Source: Galeopsis tetrahit
Lineage: Eukaryota; Streptophyta; Magnoliopsida; Lamiales; Lamiaceae
Length of the DNA stretch: 64,000 nucleotides
Assembly: GCA_963675135.1 (NCBI GenBank)
Contig: OY776125.1
Coordinates: 28,292,790 to 28,356,789 of the forward strand
Reading direction: 5' to 3'
A program made the translations under genes and the position numbers. The notes beneath the pieces were generated by a model. It was given only the letters and a program-made list of their open reading frames with translations, was not told the DNA's origin and made no database searches. Below, one piece after another: positions 45,901 to 56,883 of this stretch (position 1 is the stretch's first letter; every line of letters begins with the position of its first letter).

Positions 45901-47028
45901 CCCACCCAAGACCATCTCTATATTCGATGTGGGATACCTTAATAGTTTAGTATGGTAGATTAGCCCAAGATAGACAGGTAATCAGGCTCTAGATAGAACG
46001 CAAGAACAATCTCAATTGGGTGCATATTAGTCCTAGTTTAGTATGGTAGATTAGCATAAGATAGACAGGTAATCAGGCTCGAGATAGAACGCAAGAACAA
46101 TCTCGATTAGGTGCATATTAGTCCTAGTTTAGTATGGTTGATTAACAGGATAGAAGCTGTTCAAGATAGATGCCTAATTAAACTAAAAAAAATCTCTATT
46201 GTATGCATATTAGATGAGTGAGAGACATACGATTAGATTAGCGCGAATGAGATGATTTGTTTCAATTTTCGTATTCCACATTTTATTTCACTATATGGAT
46301 GATTGACATGTGTCATATTAAAAAATAATCAACGTACTATAATATTGAAACTACACTTGTTAAAAATCCAATAGGTGAAATATACCAGTGAAATACGATT
46401 TGATTTTAAACATTTTTTTACTATATGCATGCATGCAAAGACGTACTTGGCCAACAAGAGTCCTCATAAGAGTTTTCCTTAGCCTATTGTCGCTCTGCTC
46501 CGTCACCTTCATCTGTTGCCTCATGATCTCCGCCGCGGTCATCGGCCTCTTCATCGTCCTCCCTCCTCCCTGAGGCACCGTGAACCCCAACCTGGGGCTA
46601 GACCCCGAGGAAGCACTCGGGGACGACGGGGCCGTCGCTCCACACGAGCTCGTTCTCCGCGAAGACGGAGAACGCTTCATCATTTTCAACCCAAGCGCCC
46701 TCTTGACCCGGCTAGTAACCGCCATTCCTACGCCGGGGTGCTTGGCCGGAGACCCCGGAGTGGAAGCCGAGACATTAGCCGGGCCATCAGCAGCAGCAGC
46801 TCCTCCGGAGGTATCGGAGGAGTTGTAGTAGGAGATGGCGCTGCGGCCGCCGAAGCCCGGGGAGGAGCGACAAGCGGTGAAGAAAATCTCGTAGGCGGCT
46901 TCGCGGAAGTCTTCGCGGTCGAGGCCATCGATGTTGCCGAAGGGGGAGAGGAGGGGGAGGTCGGGGCGGGGTGATTTGATAGGGTTTGGCCGTGGACCAT
47001 TGACGGAAATACGGAAATCGCGACCCAT
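42964..47028 (-). CDS. DUF810 / MUN-domain protein (Munc13-like plant family)
   Basis: Four exons on the - strand: 47028-46447, 45616-44288, 44203-44017, 43943-42964. Splice sites and phases fit, giving 1025 residues. The N-terminus has a disordered Pro/Ser leader, then 'REAAYEIFFTACRSS'. A Ser/Gly-rich linker leads to the conserved MTAAEIMRQQMKVTEQSD block (about 163-180) and the MGRRAETIILPLELVRHLKP block that opens exon 2 (residue 195). The middle and C-terminal parts are helical and correspond to the MHD1/MHD2 (MUN) region; a conserved YVGSCGSRQNYLPPLPPLTR spans the exon 3-4 junction. Family members such as Arabidopsis PATROL1 and the At2g20010/At2g25800 group act in, or are predicted for, membrane trafficking and exocytic delivery. 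This gene is nearer the latter, whose exact role I cannot state. No lesions seen. Confidence 0.92.
45714..45823. repeat. 55-bp tandem duplication in DUF810 intron 1
   Basis: The unit 'atacgtgcccaaaactctac...' occurs twice back to back (45714 and 45769) with no visible difference. Confidence 0.85.
45944..46150. repeat. 91-bp tandem repeat in DUF810 intron 1
   Basis: Copies start at 45944, 46035 and 46126 (partial), each with 'agtttagtatggt', 'aagatagacaggtaatcagg' and 'agaacgcaagaacaatct'. A few substitutions separate them. Confidence 0.85.
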
Positions 47029-48877
47029 TGACGGAGGGGTCGAATTTCCGGGGATAAGATATTAAAAGTTACGTCGTTAAAATATCGGCGAAAGAGAGGT
47101 GAACAATACTGCCTTTCATTATATTGCTAGCTCAAAATGGGTTTAATTTTGTCACAACACAAATATTGACGTTCCTTACACACCCCTCCTTTTTCACCAC
47201 ACGAACTACGAAAGGAAATGGATTACCTTAGGATTTCTTCTTACTAATTAAAGCTACTTTTCCATTTTTAGTTACTTTCTAAACACCAAATATTATAAAT
47301 TTGAATTCTATTTTTTTTTTTAAATTCTCACTCGAATATCATTGTTCCTCCAACTTTCTTTAATTTTGTAATTGCTCATAATATATATATATTTAGGCAA
47401 GGTCTCAAATATATACTCTCAATGTACACTTAGAAAATGGTTATATTTTCATTAGATTGAAAGCATCTTATCCACTTATTCATTACTTCAATTTATATTT
47501 TTCTTTCTAATTAATTGACAATTTTTCGACCACCGTGCAAGATGATCCTAGCTTATAAGAGGAAAATCAGTATTCATTCAAGCCTATTAAGGTCGCGATT
47601 TTTATAAAAGAGAACCTCTATCTCACATCAAAAAAACTTACTCCTAATTCTCTTCAACTAAATTTTACTTCATTCATCCCGGATCAGTTTTCACATTAAT
47701 TTGGACACGTAACTAAACTAAGAAAAGTAATTAAATAAGGGTATTAATATTCTTTCAATTTTATTAAAGTGATAAGTTAAAGGTATTGTATAAGAAAATG
47801 TAATGTTATAAGAATAAATAAGTGAGAATTACAAGGGTAAAGCTGTGAAAAACTTTTTTTTTTTTTAAATATAAAAACTAATGTAAACTGATAAAAAAGA
47901 AAATGTGAACACTAATTTAAGGAGGAAATATAATTAAATAGGTATTCAAGATCTTCCCCTAAAATAATTAGGTATTCTAAATTCTAGACATATTAAATAA
48001 ACAAGGAAATGTGAACTAAATTCCAAATAATCGTCTTTCTAAAACAAGCTAGTGATTAAAAAAAAAACATTTATTCTGATTCTTAAGTAATTTTTCCGTT
48101 GGATTTTTCGCTATATATATTCTAATATTTCTATGCTATTTCGCCCCCTACGAATACTGTCAGACTAAGTGGTAACAAACACCCTTAGTTTTACAAATAT
48201 AAAGGACAAGTTTATTAAACGCACCGACAAAAACCTAGAATCTACCAAGAAGATAAATGCACCGACAAAGAAAATACTGTAAACGAACCGTAGGGTTTAG
48301 GCGGTGACGGCGACGGAGTTTGTGAGTGGCTCCGAGAGAGAGGAAGAGGCGGGTTCACCGGAAAATTATTTGGTTTTAGAAATGATTTGGGTCCGATCTA
48401 TTTGGTTTTAGAAATGGTTTTACAAAATAAATCCTACATCTTTTCATTTGTCCTTTTTTAAATTAATTTTAGTCCTTTAAGTATAAACTCACGGAAAAAA
48501 TTTAGATGCTCCGGTCAAATATCCAATTTTAGTTCTTTAAATATATTAAAATCTGAAAAATTAATAAAATCTAAAAAAAATACTAATAATTTTTTATTAT
48601 ATATATATTTTTTAAAATCATTAAAAAAATATGTAAAAAAATAAGTAAAAATGTTACTTAACAAAAATTTATTTCCACAAATTCAAAACTAGAAAGTGCA
48701 AAATTTTATATAAAAAATTGAAAATATAAAACTTATTTAACAAAAATATTTAGTGTTTGCATTTTAGCAAAATATTAATAAATATTTCTAGTGGGCCTAA
48801 ATAATTTCAAAATTAAATTGGGTCTAAAAATGAAGTAATTAAAAAGAATAAATTGGGTCTTATATACTTTATACTTA
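47029..48877. other. Upstream region of the DUF810 gene, AT-rich
   Basis: No TATA box can be singled out. A GC-richer patch at 48290-48365 (CGGTGACGGCGACGGAG) may be a decayed exon or element piece. Phrases such as 'gtgggcctaaataatttcaa' (48792) recur at 53370-53470, so this end belongs to a dispersed repeat. Confidence 0.5.
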
Positions 48878-49572
48878 GGGGTGTATTGGTTGTGGATTTT
48901 GTAGGATATTTTTGGACTTTCAAAGTTTGGGAGTATTCAATTCGAATTTTCAAAAGTCTTTAAAAATTTTGAGGTATTCAATACCGATTTTAAAAAGTCT
49001 TTAAAAATCTTTAGTTATTCAACAGTCTATACATTTTAATACTCTATGGATTTTGTTGGATTCTCCTTAAAAAATATAAATAAATTTCACTATCCAAAAT
49101 CTCTTCTAAAAACTAGAGATTTCAACGGATTCTCTCAGAAAACTCTGAAGACGAAAGATCAGAAGTAGGGATGACAATATTGACCTGACCCGCGGGTACC
49201 CACCCCACGAGCTTTGGGTCAGGTCGAATCCGCCCCGTACTGAGTATGGGTCGGATCTGGGTCTTATGTCTAACCCGCGGGTATCCGACCCGCCCAAATT
49301 ATATATAAACTTTATATAGTATATATAATATTAATTTTAAAAAAAACACTTCACATTAAAAAAAAACTCTTCCCATCAATATCGGAGTTTATGAAAATCT
49401 ATGTAAATCCATAAAAAAAAAAATATTTTACAATCCTATCAAGTCTATGAAAATCCATATAAATCAATAAAAAAAGTCAGTCAAACTCTGCATAAACTCT
49501 ATGGATTTTATAAATCCATCTACTTTTTAAAGTTAAAAAAAATCTAATAGAATCTCAATTGAATACACCCCC
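48878..49572. mobile_element. PIF/Harbinger-like non-autonomous element
   Basis: The inward-read ends GGGGTGTATTGGTTGTGGAT and GGGGGTGTATTCAATTGAGA are similar TIRs of the type seen in plant Tourist/Harbinger MITEs. A 3-bp duplication TTA (48875-48877 and 49573-49575) flanks the 695-bp element. A piece of another element lies inside. Confidence 0.7.
49166..49310 (+). mobile_element. hAT-like end fragment inside the Harbinger-like element
   Basis: TAGGGATGACAATATTGACC, then 'ctgacccgcgggtaccc' and repeated 'acccgcgggta', is the usual opening of many plant hAT elements. The second terminus is not recognisable. Confidence 0.4.
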
Positions 49573-50286
49573 TTAGTAAATATATATAGTGTCAGGCCCA
49601 AATAAAGTAATATAAATTAAATTGGGCTTAAATATACCACAAAGGGCACGGTTATAGACACACACCAATGTATTGAGGACACCCACGAGATGACGATACA
49701 CACAATGAGATGAGCACACCCACGTGGAAAACTCGAAAGTGCCCTTAAAACTTCCCTCCACTCCATTGTTTTCGGTTCAGTACACCCACCCCTCCATCTC
49801 CCCAAAACTTCTCCCCCACTCCCCACTCTCAAACCCTGCACCACCGAACTCCATTCCCCTCTCCCAATCAATAAACACTTCATTCCCACTCTTGAAGCAG
49901 CGACGTCGAACAAGAGAGAACAAGGGCGTCGCATTTTTTGGAGAAGAAAATGAGGATGCGTTTTTTTTTTTTCTTTTTTGCAAAACTGGTTAAAGGTTAG
50001 TTTTTCTTGCTTATATTTAGAATTAGTGTGTGTGATAACGCGTGTTTAATTTAGGTTCTTGTTGAAACGTTGATTTTATTGTTGTAGGGTTTCATGATTT
50101 ATGTTTTGTTTTTTGAATTTTGTGTTAATTAGTGAATGTGTTGCTTAATGTTGGTTTTTTGTGTTATAATCATGTTTATGTGTACAATGTATCAATATTT
50201 GATGTGTTAGGATGAAAATAAACCAATGGGCATCTAATTGGCATGGTTTAGCACGAAATGATACGTTTGGACTGGTTTTTCGGTAG

Positions 50287-50832
50287 TTAGGCTGCCGGCA
50301 TACGAATGACCCTCAAGGTAATTGGATGGTTATGTGTACCCCATTTCACCTCCAATCTCCACTTCGATGGAGATTCTTGTGTACCCTTCAACATAAACGG
50401 ACACCCACATTTCTTGGTGCCCGTAACCCTTCCACTCTTTTCTTCTTCCACCTCGTTCTTCTTAGCTTTCTTCTTCTTAGGAGTTGCAGGCTTCTTCTTT
50501 TCACGATATGCACCGCCCCGCTCACACGTCAAGAATATACGTGTCTTTTTATTCCCTTGTCCGTTATCCGACTGCTTCACAACAATAATTATGTTGTGCT
50601 CTTTCCCCAAACGACGAACCCAAGACGAGAGTTCATCTCGAGACTCAAAGTAATCCATGTTCGTAAAGATGTTTGTGTAGTCCATAATCAATTCACGACC
50701 CGGGATGTCACAAGTTGGAGCATCAACATTCTCCATTTGAATACTAGATTCTTCCAACCACTCATCATCATCATCATCATCATCATCATACTCCTCTTCA
50801 ACACCATATTCATCCTCCCAAACATCATCCAA
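50287..50832 (-). CDS. FAR1-type zinc-finger DNA-binding protein in MULE-1
   Basis: The 181-residue frame starts with an Asp-rich stretch (15-24). The globular part (about 60-172) is a FAR1/WRKY-GCM1-like C2H2 domain: C103 in LTCERGGAYR, C142 and C144 in TGTKKCGCPFMLKG, and H167-N-H169 in WGTHNHP. A Lys-rich linker (112-125) splits it. Full Mutator transposases carry this domain N-terminal to a DDE catalytic domain that is absent here. It may be a truncated transposase, or a DNA-binding remnant that still recognises the element ends. A possible upstream exon (51409-51359, MADSDAKVTRGGAKYSF) ends in a GTAAGT donor, but I found no matching acceptor. Confidence 0.7.
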   Translation of the reverse strand: MDDVWEDEYGVEEEYDDDDDDDDEWLEESSIQMENVDAPTCDIPGRELIMDYTNIFTNMDYFESRDELSSWVRRLGKEHNIIIVVKQSDNGQGNKKTRIFLTCERGGAYREKKKPATPKKKKAKKNEVEEEKSGRVTGTKKCGCPFMLKGTQESPSKWRLEVKWGTHNHPITLRVIRMPAA

Positions 50833-50854
50833 ATTTTGAAATTCAAAACAAAAA

Positions 50855-51040
50855 AATTATACAAATGTTCGAATATAACTTCCATGCAAAATACCAATGT
50901 TCGAAACTAACTTCCATTCACAACACCAATGTTCAAAAATAAATTCCATGCAAATGACCAATGTTAAAAAATAACTTCAACACAAGAGACAAATGTTCGA
51001 AACTTCAAGGCAAAAGATAAATGTTCGAAATTTATATGTG
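50855..51040. repeat. Degenerate tandem repeat with AATGTTCGAA
   Basis: Five to six units of roughly 35-40 bp contain 'accaatgttcgaa', 'taacttccatgcaaa' and variants, just upstream of the FAR1-type ORF on its strand. Confidence 0.7.
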
Positions 51041-51686
51041 AACAACACCAATATGTCCATGTTTTTTTTTTCGGACAACGATGCTTTGTCCAAAAAAAAA
51101 CACGAACATATTCATCTTCTTCGCCAAACCAGACGCGAAATAATGGTTTTTCGATTCAAGCAAATGTCATTCATATTTTCAAAATGTATGTCCTAAATGC
51201 ATACTATTTAAACTAGATACCATTATAAACTCATAATATGCAAAAAAAAAAAAAAAAAAAAACCAAGAATAAACTAACTAAACACAACAAAACCCTACAC
51301 ATAAAAAAACATCCATTTTCAAAACTAAAAAGCCTTCAAAACATGTTAAACAACTTACAAATGAATATTTGGCACCCCCACGAGTAACTTTTGCATCACT
51401 ATCGGCCATTTTCGAGTTCTTCCCCACTCAAAATCATTTTTGCAATTTTTGAAAAGTTTTTGGAATGAGAATTTTGATCGACCCTCCCTCTTCCCGCGAT
51501 AGATACAGGCGTGGGTGTACTCATCCGCAATTTTTTTAAATTTTGCAAGGAGGGGTAAAATAGACAATTTATATATCACTTATCCTAAAAAAACTCCAGG
51601 TGGGTGTCCTCAATACATTGGTGTGTATCTATAACTGCGCCCTACCACAAATTACAATTTACAAGTATAGGTCCATAAAAGTTAAA

Positions 51687-53060
51687 GGGTTGGGGTATAT
51701 ACCCCTCCAGCTTTGTTTAATACACTCCCCCGATACACGCACCCCCCTTAAAATACACTTAAGATAGATGCACTCCTCCTAAATTACCTATTATACCCCT
51801 TTCTCTTAAAATTATGTATGATAAATACACACCCCCTCTAAACCTTAATTTTCATTCATCTTCTCCACCCTTTCTTCTTCCCCTCCCTTTTTAAACCCTA
51901 AAACTATTTTCTTCTCCAACCATCATCCAACCTACACTTGCCCCAGCCGCCCACCGGCGTCCGCCGCGACCTTCCAGCGCTTGCCGTCGCCCGCCGCGGC
52001 CTTCCAGCGCTTGCCGTCGCCCGCCGCTGCATCTCCTTTTTTTTTTTTTAATTGCTCCATCTTCCTTCTCTCTCCAGGGCTCCAACAACCTCCTGCCCCA
52101 GAAGCCACCAAGTCCGCCGCGGCCCTCCCTCCAGCACTCGCCGCCTCCGCCGCCATAAATTTTCTGCAACAAATTTTCCGCATCTTCTTCGGATTAATTT
52201 TTTTTTCTACAACAAATTAAGCGGCGGCGGCGCCGCCTCCGCATCTTCCCCCGCCTTCCGCCGCCATAAACCCCACCCAAGCCAGCCGCCGCCGTTCCCC
52301 CAGGTCGCCGGCGAAGAAACAGGTTTTTTTTATTTATTTTATTTTATTTTTTTTCGACTATTTTAGGTCGCCCAAATATAATCTCATCAACAATAGATTA
52401 TCGACGAGAGTGTTTCTAGGCAATCCAAAATGGCCGAAATTTTCAGTTTTCTTAAAAAAAAAAAATTTATATATTTGGTCGACAAACCAGAGTCGACCGG
52501 AGTATTTTTGGTCGACAAATCAGAGTCGACCGGAGTATTTTTGGTCGACAAACCAGAGTCGACCGGAGTATTTTTGGTCGACAAACCAGAGTCGACCGGA
52601 GTATTTTTGGTCGACAAACCAGAGTCGACCGGAGTAATTTTGGTCGACAAACCAGGGTCGACCGAATTGTTTTTGGTTGACTCTGGTTTGTTAAAAATAC
52701 TCAGATTTTTATTTTATTTTTAAGTTTGTTTTTTAATTTTTTAATTTTATTTGAGGAGTTGATGGTGGCTGCCGGAGGCGTGGCGATGACAAGAGGGGCG
52801 GCGGCGACGACGACAACCAGAGGGGCGACGGCGACGACTAGAGGGGCGGCGGCTGAGTAGTGTTAAAATTAGGGTTAATGTGGCTGCTTAATTAGGGTCA
52901 GTGTTAGAATTAGGTTAGGATTAGTTTAAATTTTGGAGGTGTGTATGTATCCTTTGTATTTTATTATAAGGGTAAAACAGGTATTTTGTATGAATATTTA
53001 ATTAATAAAAGGGGAGGAGGAGTGTATTAAACAAAGCTGGAGGGGTATATACCCCAACCC
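51687..53060. mobile_element. Mutator-like element MULE-2, 9-bp TSD
   Basis: Perfect 42-bp TIRs start GGGTTGGGGTATATACCCCT and contain the palindrome GGGGTATATACCCC. A perfect 9-bp duplication AAAGTTAAA (51678-51686 and 53061-53069) flanks the 1374-bp element. The interior has a GC-rich segment (51950-52310) with CCGCCG-type repeats, a 33-bp minisatellite and a short GC-rich frame at 52759-52860. The GC-rich interior in AT-rich TIR DNA is typical of Pack-MULE-like capture, but no donor gene is recognisable. Confidence 0.93.
52472..52690. repeat. 33-bp minisatellite with internal hairpin
   Basis: Units start GGTCGAC at 52477, 52510, 52543, 52576, 52609 and 52642, with a degenerate seventh at 52675. 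Each contains GGTCGAC and GTCGACC eight bases apart, able to pair. Because 33 is a multiple of three, frames stay open on both strands. Confidence 0.95.
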
Positions 53061-53069
53061 AAAGTTAAA

Positions 53070-53487
53070 ACCCTACCACATGGAGAGAAGCAGCTCGGTC
53101 CATCTTCAATATTTTGGAGGCCTAGATGTCCAATTTAATTCACAAGGCCCACCTCATTTTCTTCAAGTCACGAATTTCAATTTTAACCTTGAAAAATGGT
53201 GTGATCGATATTCATTTTATTACTGGATTACTACACAAATAGGCAGTGCTTATCAACATATATTATACAATATATATATATATATATATATATTATTAGA
53301 GAAAAAAATTATTTACATTTACTGACTTGATTAATTTATGTCCAATTTTGGAGGCCCAAGCCTATTTATAGTAAATATATCTAGTGTCAGTCCAAATAAT
53401 TTCAAAATTGAATTGAGCCTAAAAATAAAGTATTACAAAAATAAAGTAATACAAATTGAATTGGGCCAAAAATCAAATTAATTAAAA
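53070..53487. other. Non-coding DNA with (AT)n tract
   Basis: An (AT)n microsatellite lies at 53268-53292. 'Aattcacaaggcccacct' (53138) is the inverse of sequence at 55997. Phrases at 53370-53470 repeat those at 48790 and 49590. No gene seen. Confidence 0.6.
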
Positions 53488-53713
53488 AATTTACTAAAAT
53501 GCAGAAGAAATTTTAAACTTAAACAGGTGCACATGTCGAGAGGAATCTTGTCAAAAAAATAAAAGTGAGGAAACCCTGTCAAATAAGAAAAGTCGAGAGG
53601 AATCTATCAATTAAAAAAAGTCGAGCCACCAACTCATTATCAAAACATGTGACCATTACTTCCACCGACGACTATAATATTATTTAATATGAATACATTG
53701 TTCGCGTATATAT

Positions 53714-54915
53714 TTTACAACACTAAAATAAACGACCGCAAGTATACGGTGTAATTCGTAGTGAGGTAAGTACGAGTTGATCCAACAGGGAGGGAGAGTG
53801 TAAAAGTAGCGTTTGTTGATCGAGTTCTAAATAAACAATGATCGAAATTTTGAATGTTTGAATTACCCTAAATTGCATACCAAATTTGTCACAAGTAAAC
53901 AATTAAAAGCAATAAGTAAATTCGATCAAACAACTCATGCAAATCATAAAAATAGGAAAAATATGGATTAAACTCAATTAAGAGAGGGTAGGTTCCAAGG
54001 CATATGTCACACTAAGGGGTCAATTTATGATAAAATCTTATTTAAATGATGTTGTGTTTGTTCCTATAGGGTTGATCACTAAATAATGAATTAAAAGTTC
54101 TTTCGATCCAATTAATCCAAGAGAAATATTATACAAACTAGTATTTCTACCTAGCATGCACAATAAAATCCAAAAAGACTCCTAAAATCATCACACACCC
54201 TCCTAATAGTTGATCCTCTCTCGAGCTCACAATAAATTAAATGGAATGTTTGAGTTCGATTAATGAAAAAGATTTCTCAATCCAATTTCAATTAACAAAA
54301 GATAAGCATATCATCATGTACACTAATGACATACTTGCAATGAAAATTAAACATTCAAATATGAGTAATAATACAGACACCAAATAAACAAGAAATTAAT
54401 TCATAAATATCATTCAAATTGTAGACATAACCCTAGAACCAAAATGGTTCTAGCCAAATACCAACATATTCTAAACTATTATTAAATAAATATCCAAAGC
54501 TAAATAAAGGAAAGAGAAAGAAAAGCTTAGTCAAAGTGGATGGTGGAGGAAGAAATCTCAAGGCTAATACTCCAACTTTACTCCAATGTGTGAAGAAATT
54601 AAGAAAAATGGAGGAAGAACACCTTAAAGTGTGTGTTTGTGTGTGAGGGTTTTTTGTGGCTTGTTGTGGAAATCCCCTCAAAAATCTGATAGGAGTACTT
54701 ACTTAAAGTGTAGGGAGGAAGCTTAGTTCGAATTTGCAAGTTAGTCCCTCGAAAATGTGAAATTTCTGAATTTTTTCGCGCAAATGGTGGTGTTGACTCG
54801 GTCAACCGAGTTGTTTCACTCGGTCAACCAAGTGATATAGACTTACAGAAGATGTTCTGGAATTACTGTTCACTCGGTTTCCCGGTTGGAAGCAATCGGT
54901 TGTCCGATTGAATCA
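53714..54915 (-). mobile_element. Gypsy-type LTR, second copy (probable solo LTR)
   Basis: On the - strand it starts TGATTCAATCGGACAACC (54915) and ends near GTGTTGTA (53714). It matches the LTR at 586-6689 from the CT-rich leader to the 'tatacttgcggtcgt' end. No internal domain flanks it on either side. Upstream of the leader it carries CTCGGTCAACCGAG palindromes (about 54795-54830). A clear TSD was not seen, so the ends are approximate. Confidence 0.65.
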
Positions 54916-54954
54916 ATTAAATTTGAATTTCAACTAAAAGTAAAAAAGTAAGTT

Positions 54955-55560
54955 GATTGACATCAATGACATGCGTGCGGCTCCTGCGTCTCCTTTCTTT
55001 CTCACCCCCCACCCCATTTCAACAAGTTGTGCACTGTGATATGTGGATGTACTTGCTATCGATACATTATCTCTAATGTTTATGTAACTTATATACTTGA
55101 GAATGAAATAGAGGGACACACCTAATCTTAAGACACTCCATTATGTGAGTTGTGCACTGCGTCTCCTTTCTTTCTCACCCCCCATTTCAACAAGTTGTGC
55201 ACTGTGATCTGTGAATATACCTAATATTGATGCATTATCTCTAATTTTTATGTAACTTATATATTTGAGAATGGAATAGAGGGATACACCTAATCTGAAG
55301 ACACTCCACAATGTGAGTTGTGCACTGCGTCTCCTTTCTTTCTCACCCCCCATTTCAACAAGTTGTGCACTGTGATCTGTGGATATACCTACTATTGATG
55401 CATTATCTCTAATTTTTATGTAACTTATATATTTGAGAATGGAATAGAGGGATACACCTGATCTGAATACACTCCACCATGTGAGTTGTGCACTGCGTCT
55501 CCTTTCTTTCTGACCCCCCATTTCAAAAAGTTGTGCACTGTGATATGTGAATGTATTCCT
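54955..55560. repeat. 168-bp satellite, short array
   Basis: The landmark TGTGCACTGTGAT recurs at 55028, 55196, 55364 and 55532, exactly 168 bp apart. Units include 'gtctcctttctttctcaccc', 'catttcaacaagttg' and 'gatgcattatctctaat'. As 168 is divisible by three, a frame stays open across units on the - strand (55141-55521); I treat it as non-coding. Confidence 0.9.
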
Positions 55561-55866
55561 CTCACTAGGTCTCTTGGTTAGTGGTAATCAATAAGTTGTT
55601 GGTGGTATGTATTCCACACTGTCTCTTGGTGAGTGGTAATTAAAGAATTGTTAGTTGGATGTATTCATACTAAATAGTATTATAGTTTTCGGTGGAAGTA
55701 ATGTCACATGTTTTGATAATGAGTTGGTGGCTCGACTTTTTTTAATTGACAGATTCCTCTCGACTTTTCTTATTTGACAGGGCTTCCTCACTTTTATTTT
55801 TTTGACAAGATTACTTTCGACATGTGCACTTGTTTAAGTCTAAAATTTCTTCTGCATTTTAGTAAA

Positions 55867-56883
55867 AGGATGTCGTGATGGGTATTTCTTTTATTAAGTT
55901 TTTAGTATGGTATAAGGCCCAAGCTGTGCACTGTGATCTGTGGATGTACCTGCTATTAATGCATTATCTATAATGCTTATGTAACATTTTTAGTGGGCCT
56001 TGTGAATTAAATTGGTACATTGAACAATGAGTTATGTAATCTTAATTTGGAATACATTAATAATGTTCACTTGGGGTTATAAATTATTGTTGCATAAACT
56101 TTTTTTTGTGTTTGCATGACTACTATAAGGATGATGTTATATAATTATTCAACTCATTATTCCAATTATGTGGTGGGAGCTTTGTTTCTCTTCTTTTTTC
56201 ATAGTTTGTTAGCTTGGAACAATGCATGACATTGAATCGGCCATACATAGAATTCATCAAAATCTTGTAAATATAAGACTGTTTAAGACTCAACCTATGG
56301 TGTAGTTTCTGTACTATTTAATGGATTGTTGTTCTATTTTAATATTTAACTTTGAGGAGAGAGTTTGAACTATTATTCCATGATAATAAGAATATTTTCT
56401 TGCTTATTTTTAATTGAGGTACTCTAGAAGAGGATTGTGACTCAAACCATTCTTGATCAACCAATGTACAACCATTCAGTATTGTACTAAAGAAACTAAG
56501 GTGTCTGTACCTCACTATTTAATGGTTATACCAAATTACTTAGTTTTTGTACTATTTAATTGATTGTTGTTCTATTTTAATATTTAACTTTCTGGTATGA
56601 AGAGAGAGTTTGAACTGTTATTCCATGATAAATAAGTATATTTTCTTGCTTTTTTTGAATTGAGGTACACTAGAAGATGAACTCTTTTTTGGGTTTAATA
56701 AATGCAGACAATAATTATTTAGGCCCACTATGTGAGTTGTGCACTGCGTGTCCTTTCTTTCTCTCTCTCAATGGTGAGGAGATAAGACACTGCGGTTTGT
56801 TTCAAACATTGTTTGAGACACATTTAATGTAGAGTAGGTGCATTAAATGTAAAGTAAAAACATTAAATGCATGTAATGATAAC
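55867..56883. other. Satellite scraps and AT-rich DNA
   Basis: A partial unit of the satellite (55922-55988) and another piece (56728-56765) bracket an unrelated 740-bp segment with an internal diverged duplication: 'ttgttctattttaatattta' at about 56329 and 56566. No gene seen. Confidence 0.6.

Larger units (their letters stand above)
49644..51642. mobile_element. Mutator-like element MULE-1, 9-bp TSD
   Basis: TIRs of 43 bp match at 40 positions (GGGCACGGTTATAGACACAC and GGGCGCAGTTATAGATACAC at the tips). A perfect 9-bp duplication TACCACAAA (49635-49643 and 51643-51651) flanks the 1999-bp element, as expected for Mutator-like elements. It carries a FAR1-type DNA-binding domain ORF (50287-50832) but no catalytic MULE transposase. 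Confidence 0.93.
53488..55866. mobile_element. Long inverted-repeat structure (about 205-bp arms)
   Basis: The left arm (about 53488-53695) and right arm (about 55660-55862) are reverse complements: 'tttactaaaatgcagaag', 'gtgcacatgtcga', 'aagtcgagccaccaactcat' and 'tgaatacat'. Between them lie a gypsy-type LTR (53714-54915) and a 168-bp satellite array. No TSD was found. It may be an unclassified TIR element or an inverted duplication. Confidence 0.65.

Noticed and set aside
46516..46974. 152-codon GC-rich frame on the + strand
   Set aside because: Antisense shadow of DUF810 exon 1.
49106..49297. 63-codon frame with DTRGLDIRP-like wording
   Set aside because: It translates repeated ACCCGCGGGTA motifs of a hAT-like end; not a gene.
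52472..52690. CRISPR-like direct repeats
   Set aside because: Units are contiguous with no unique spacers and lie in a plant transposon; it is a minisatellite.
52430..52723. Open frame encoding an 11-residue repeat protein
   Set aside because: Openness follows from a 33-bp unit; frames are open on both strands and no start context or domain supports a protein.
55141..55521. 126-codon frame in the 168-bp satellite
   Set aside because: 168 is divisible by three, so the frame is open by periodicity; the unit lacks protein features.
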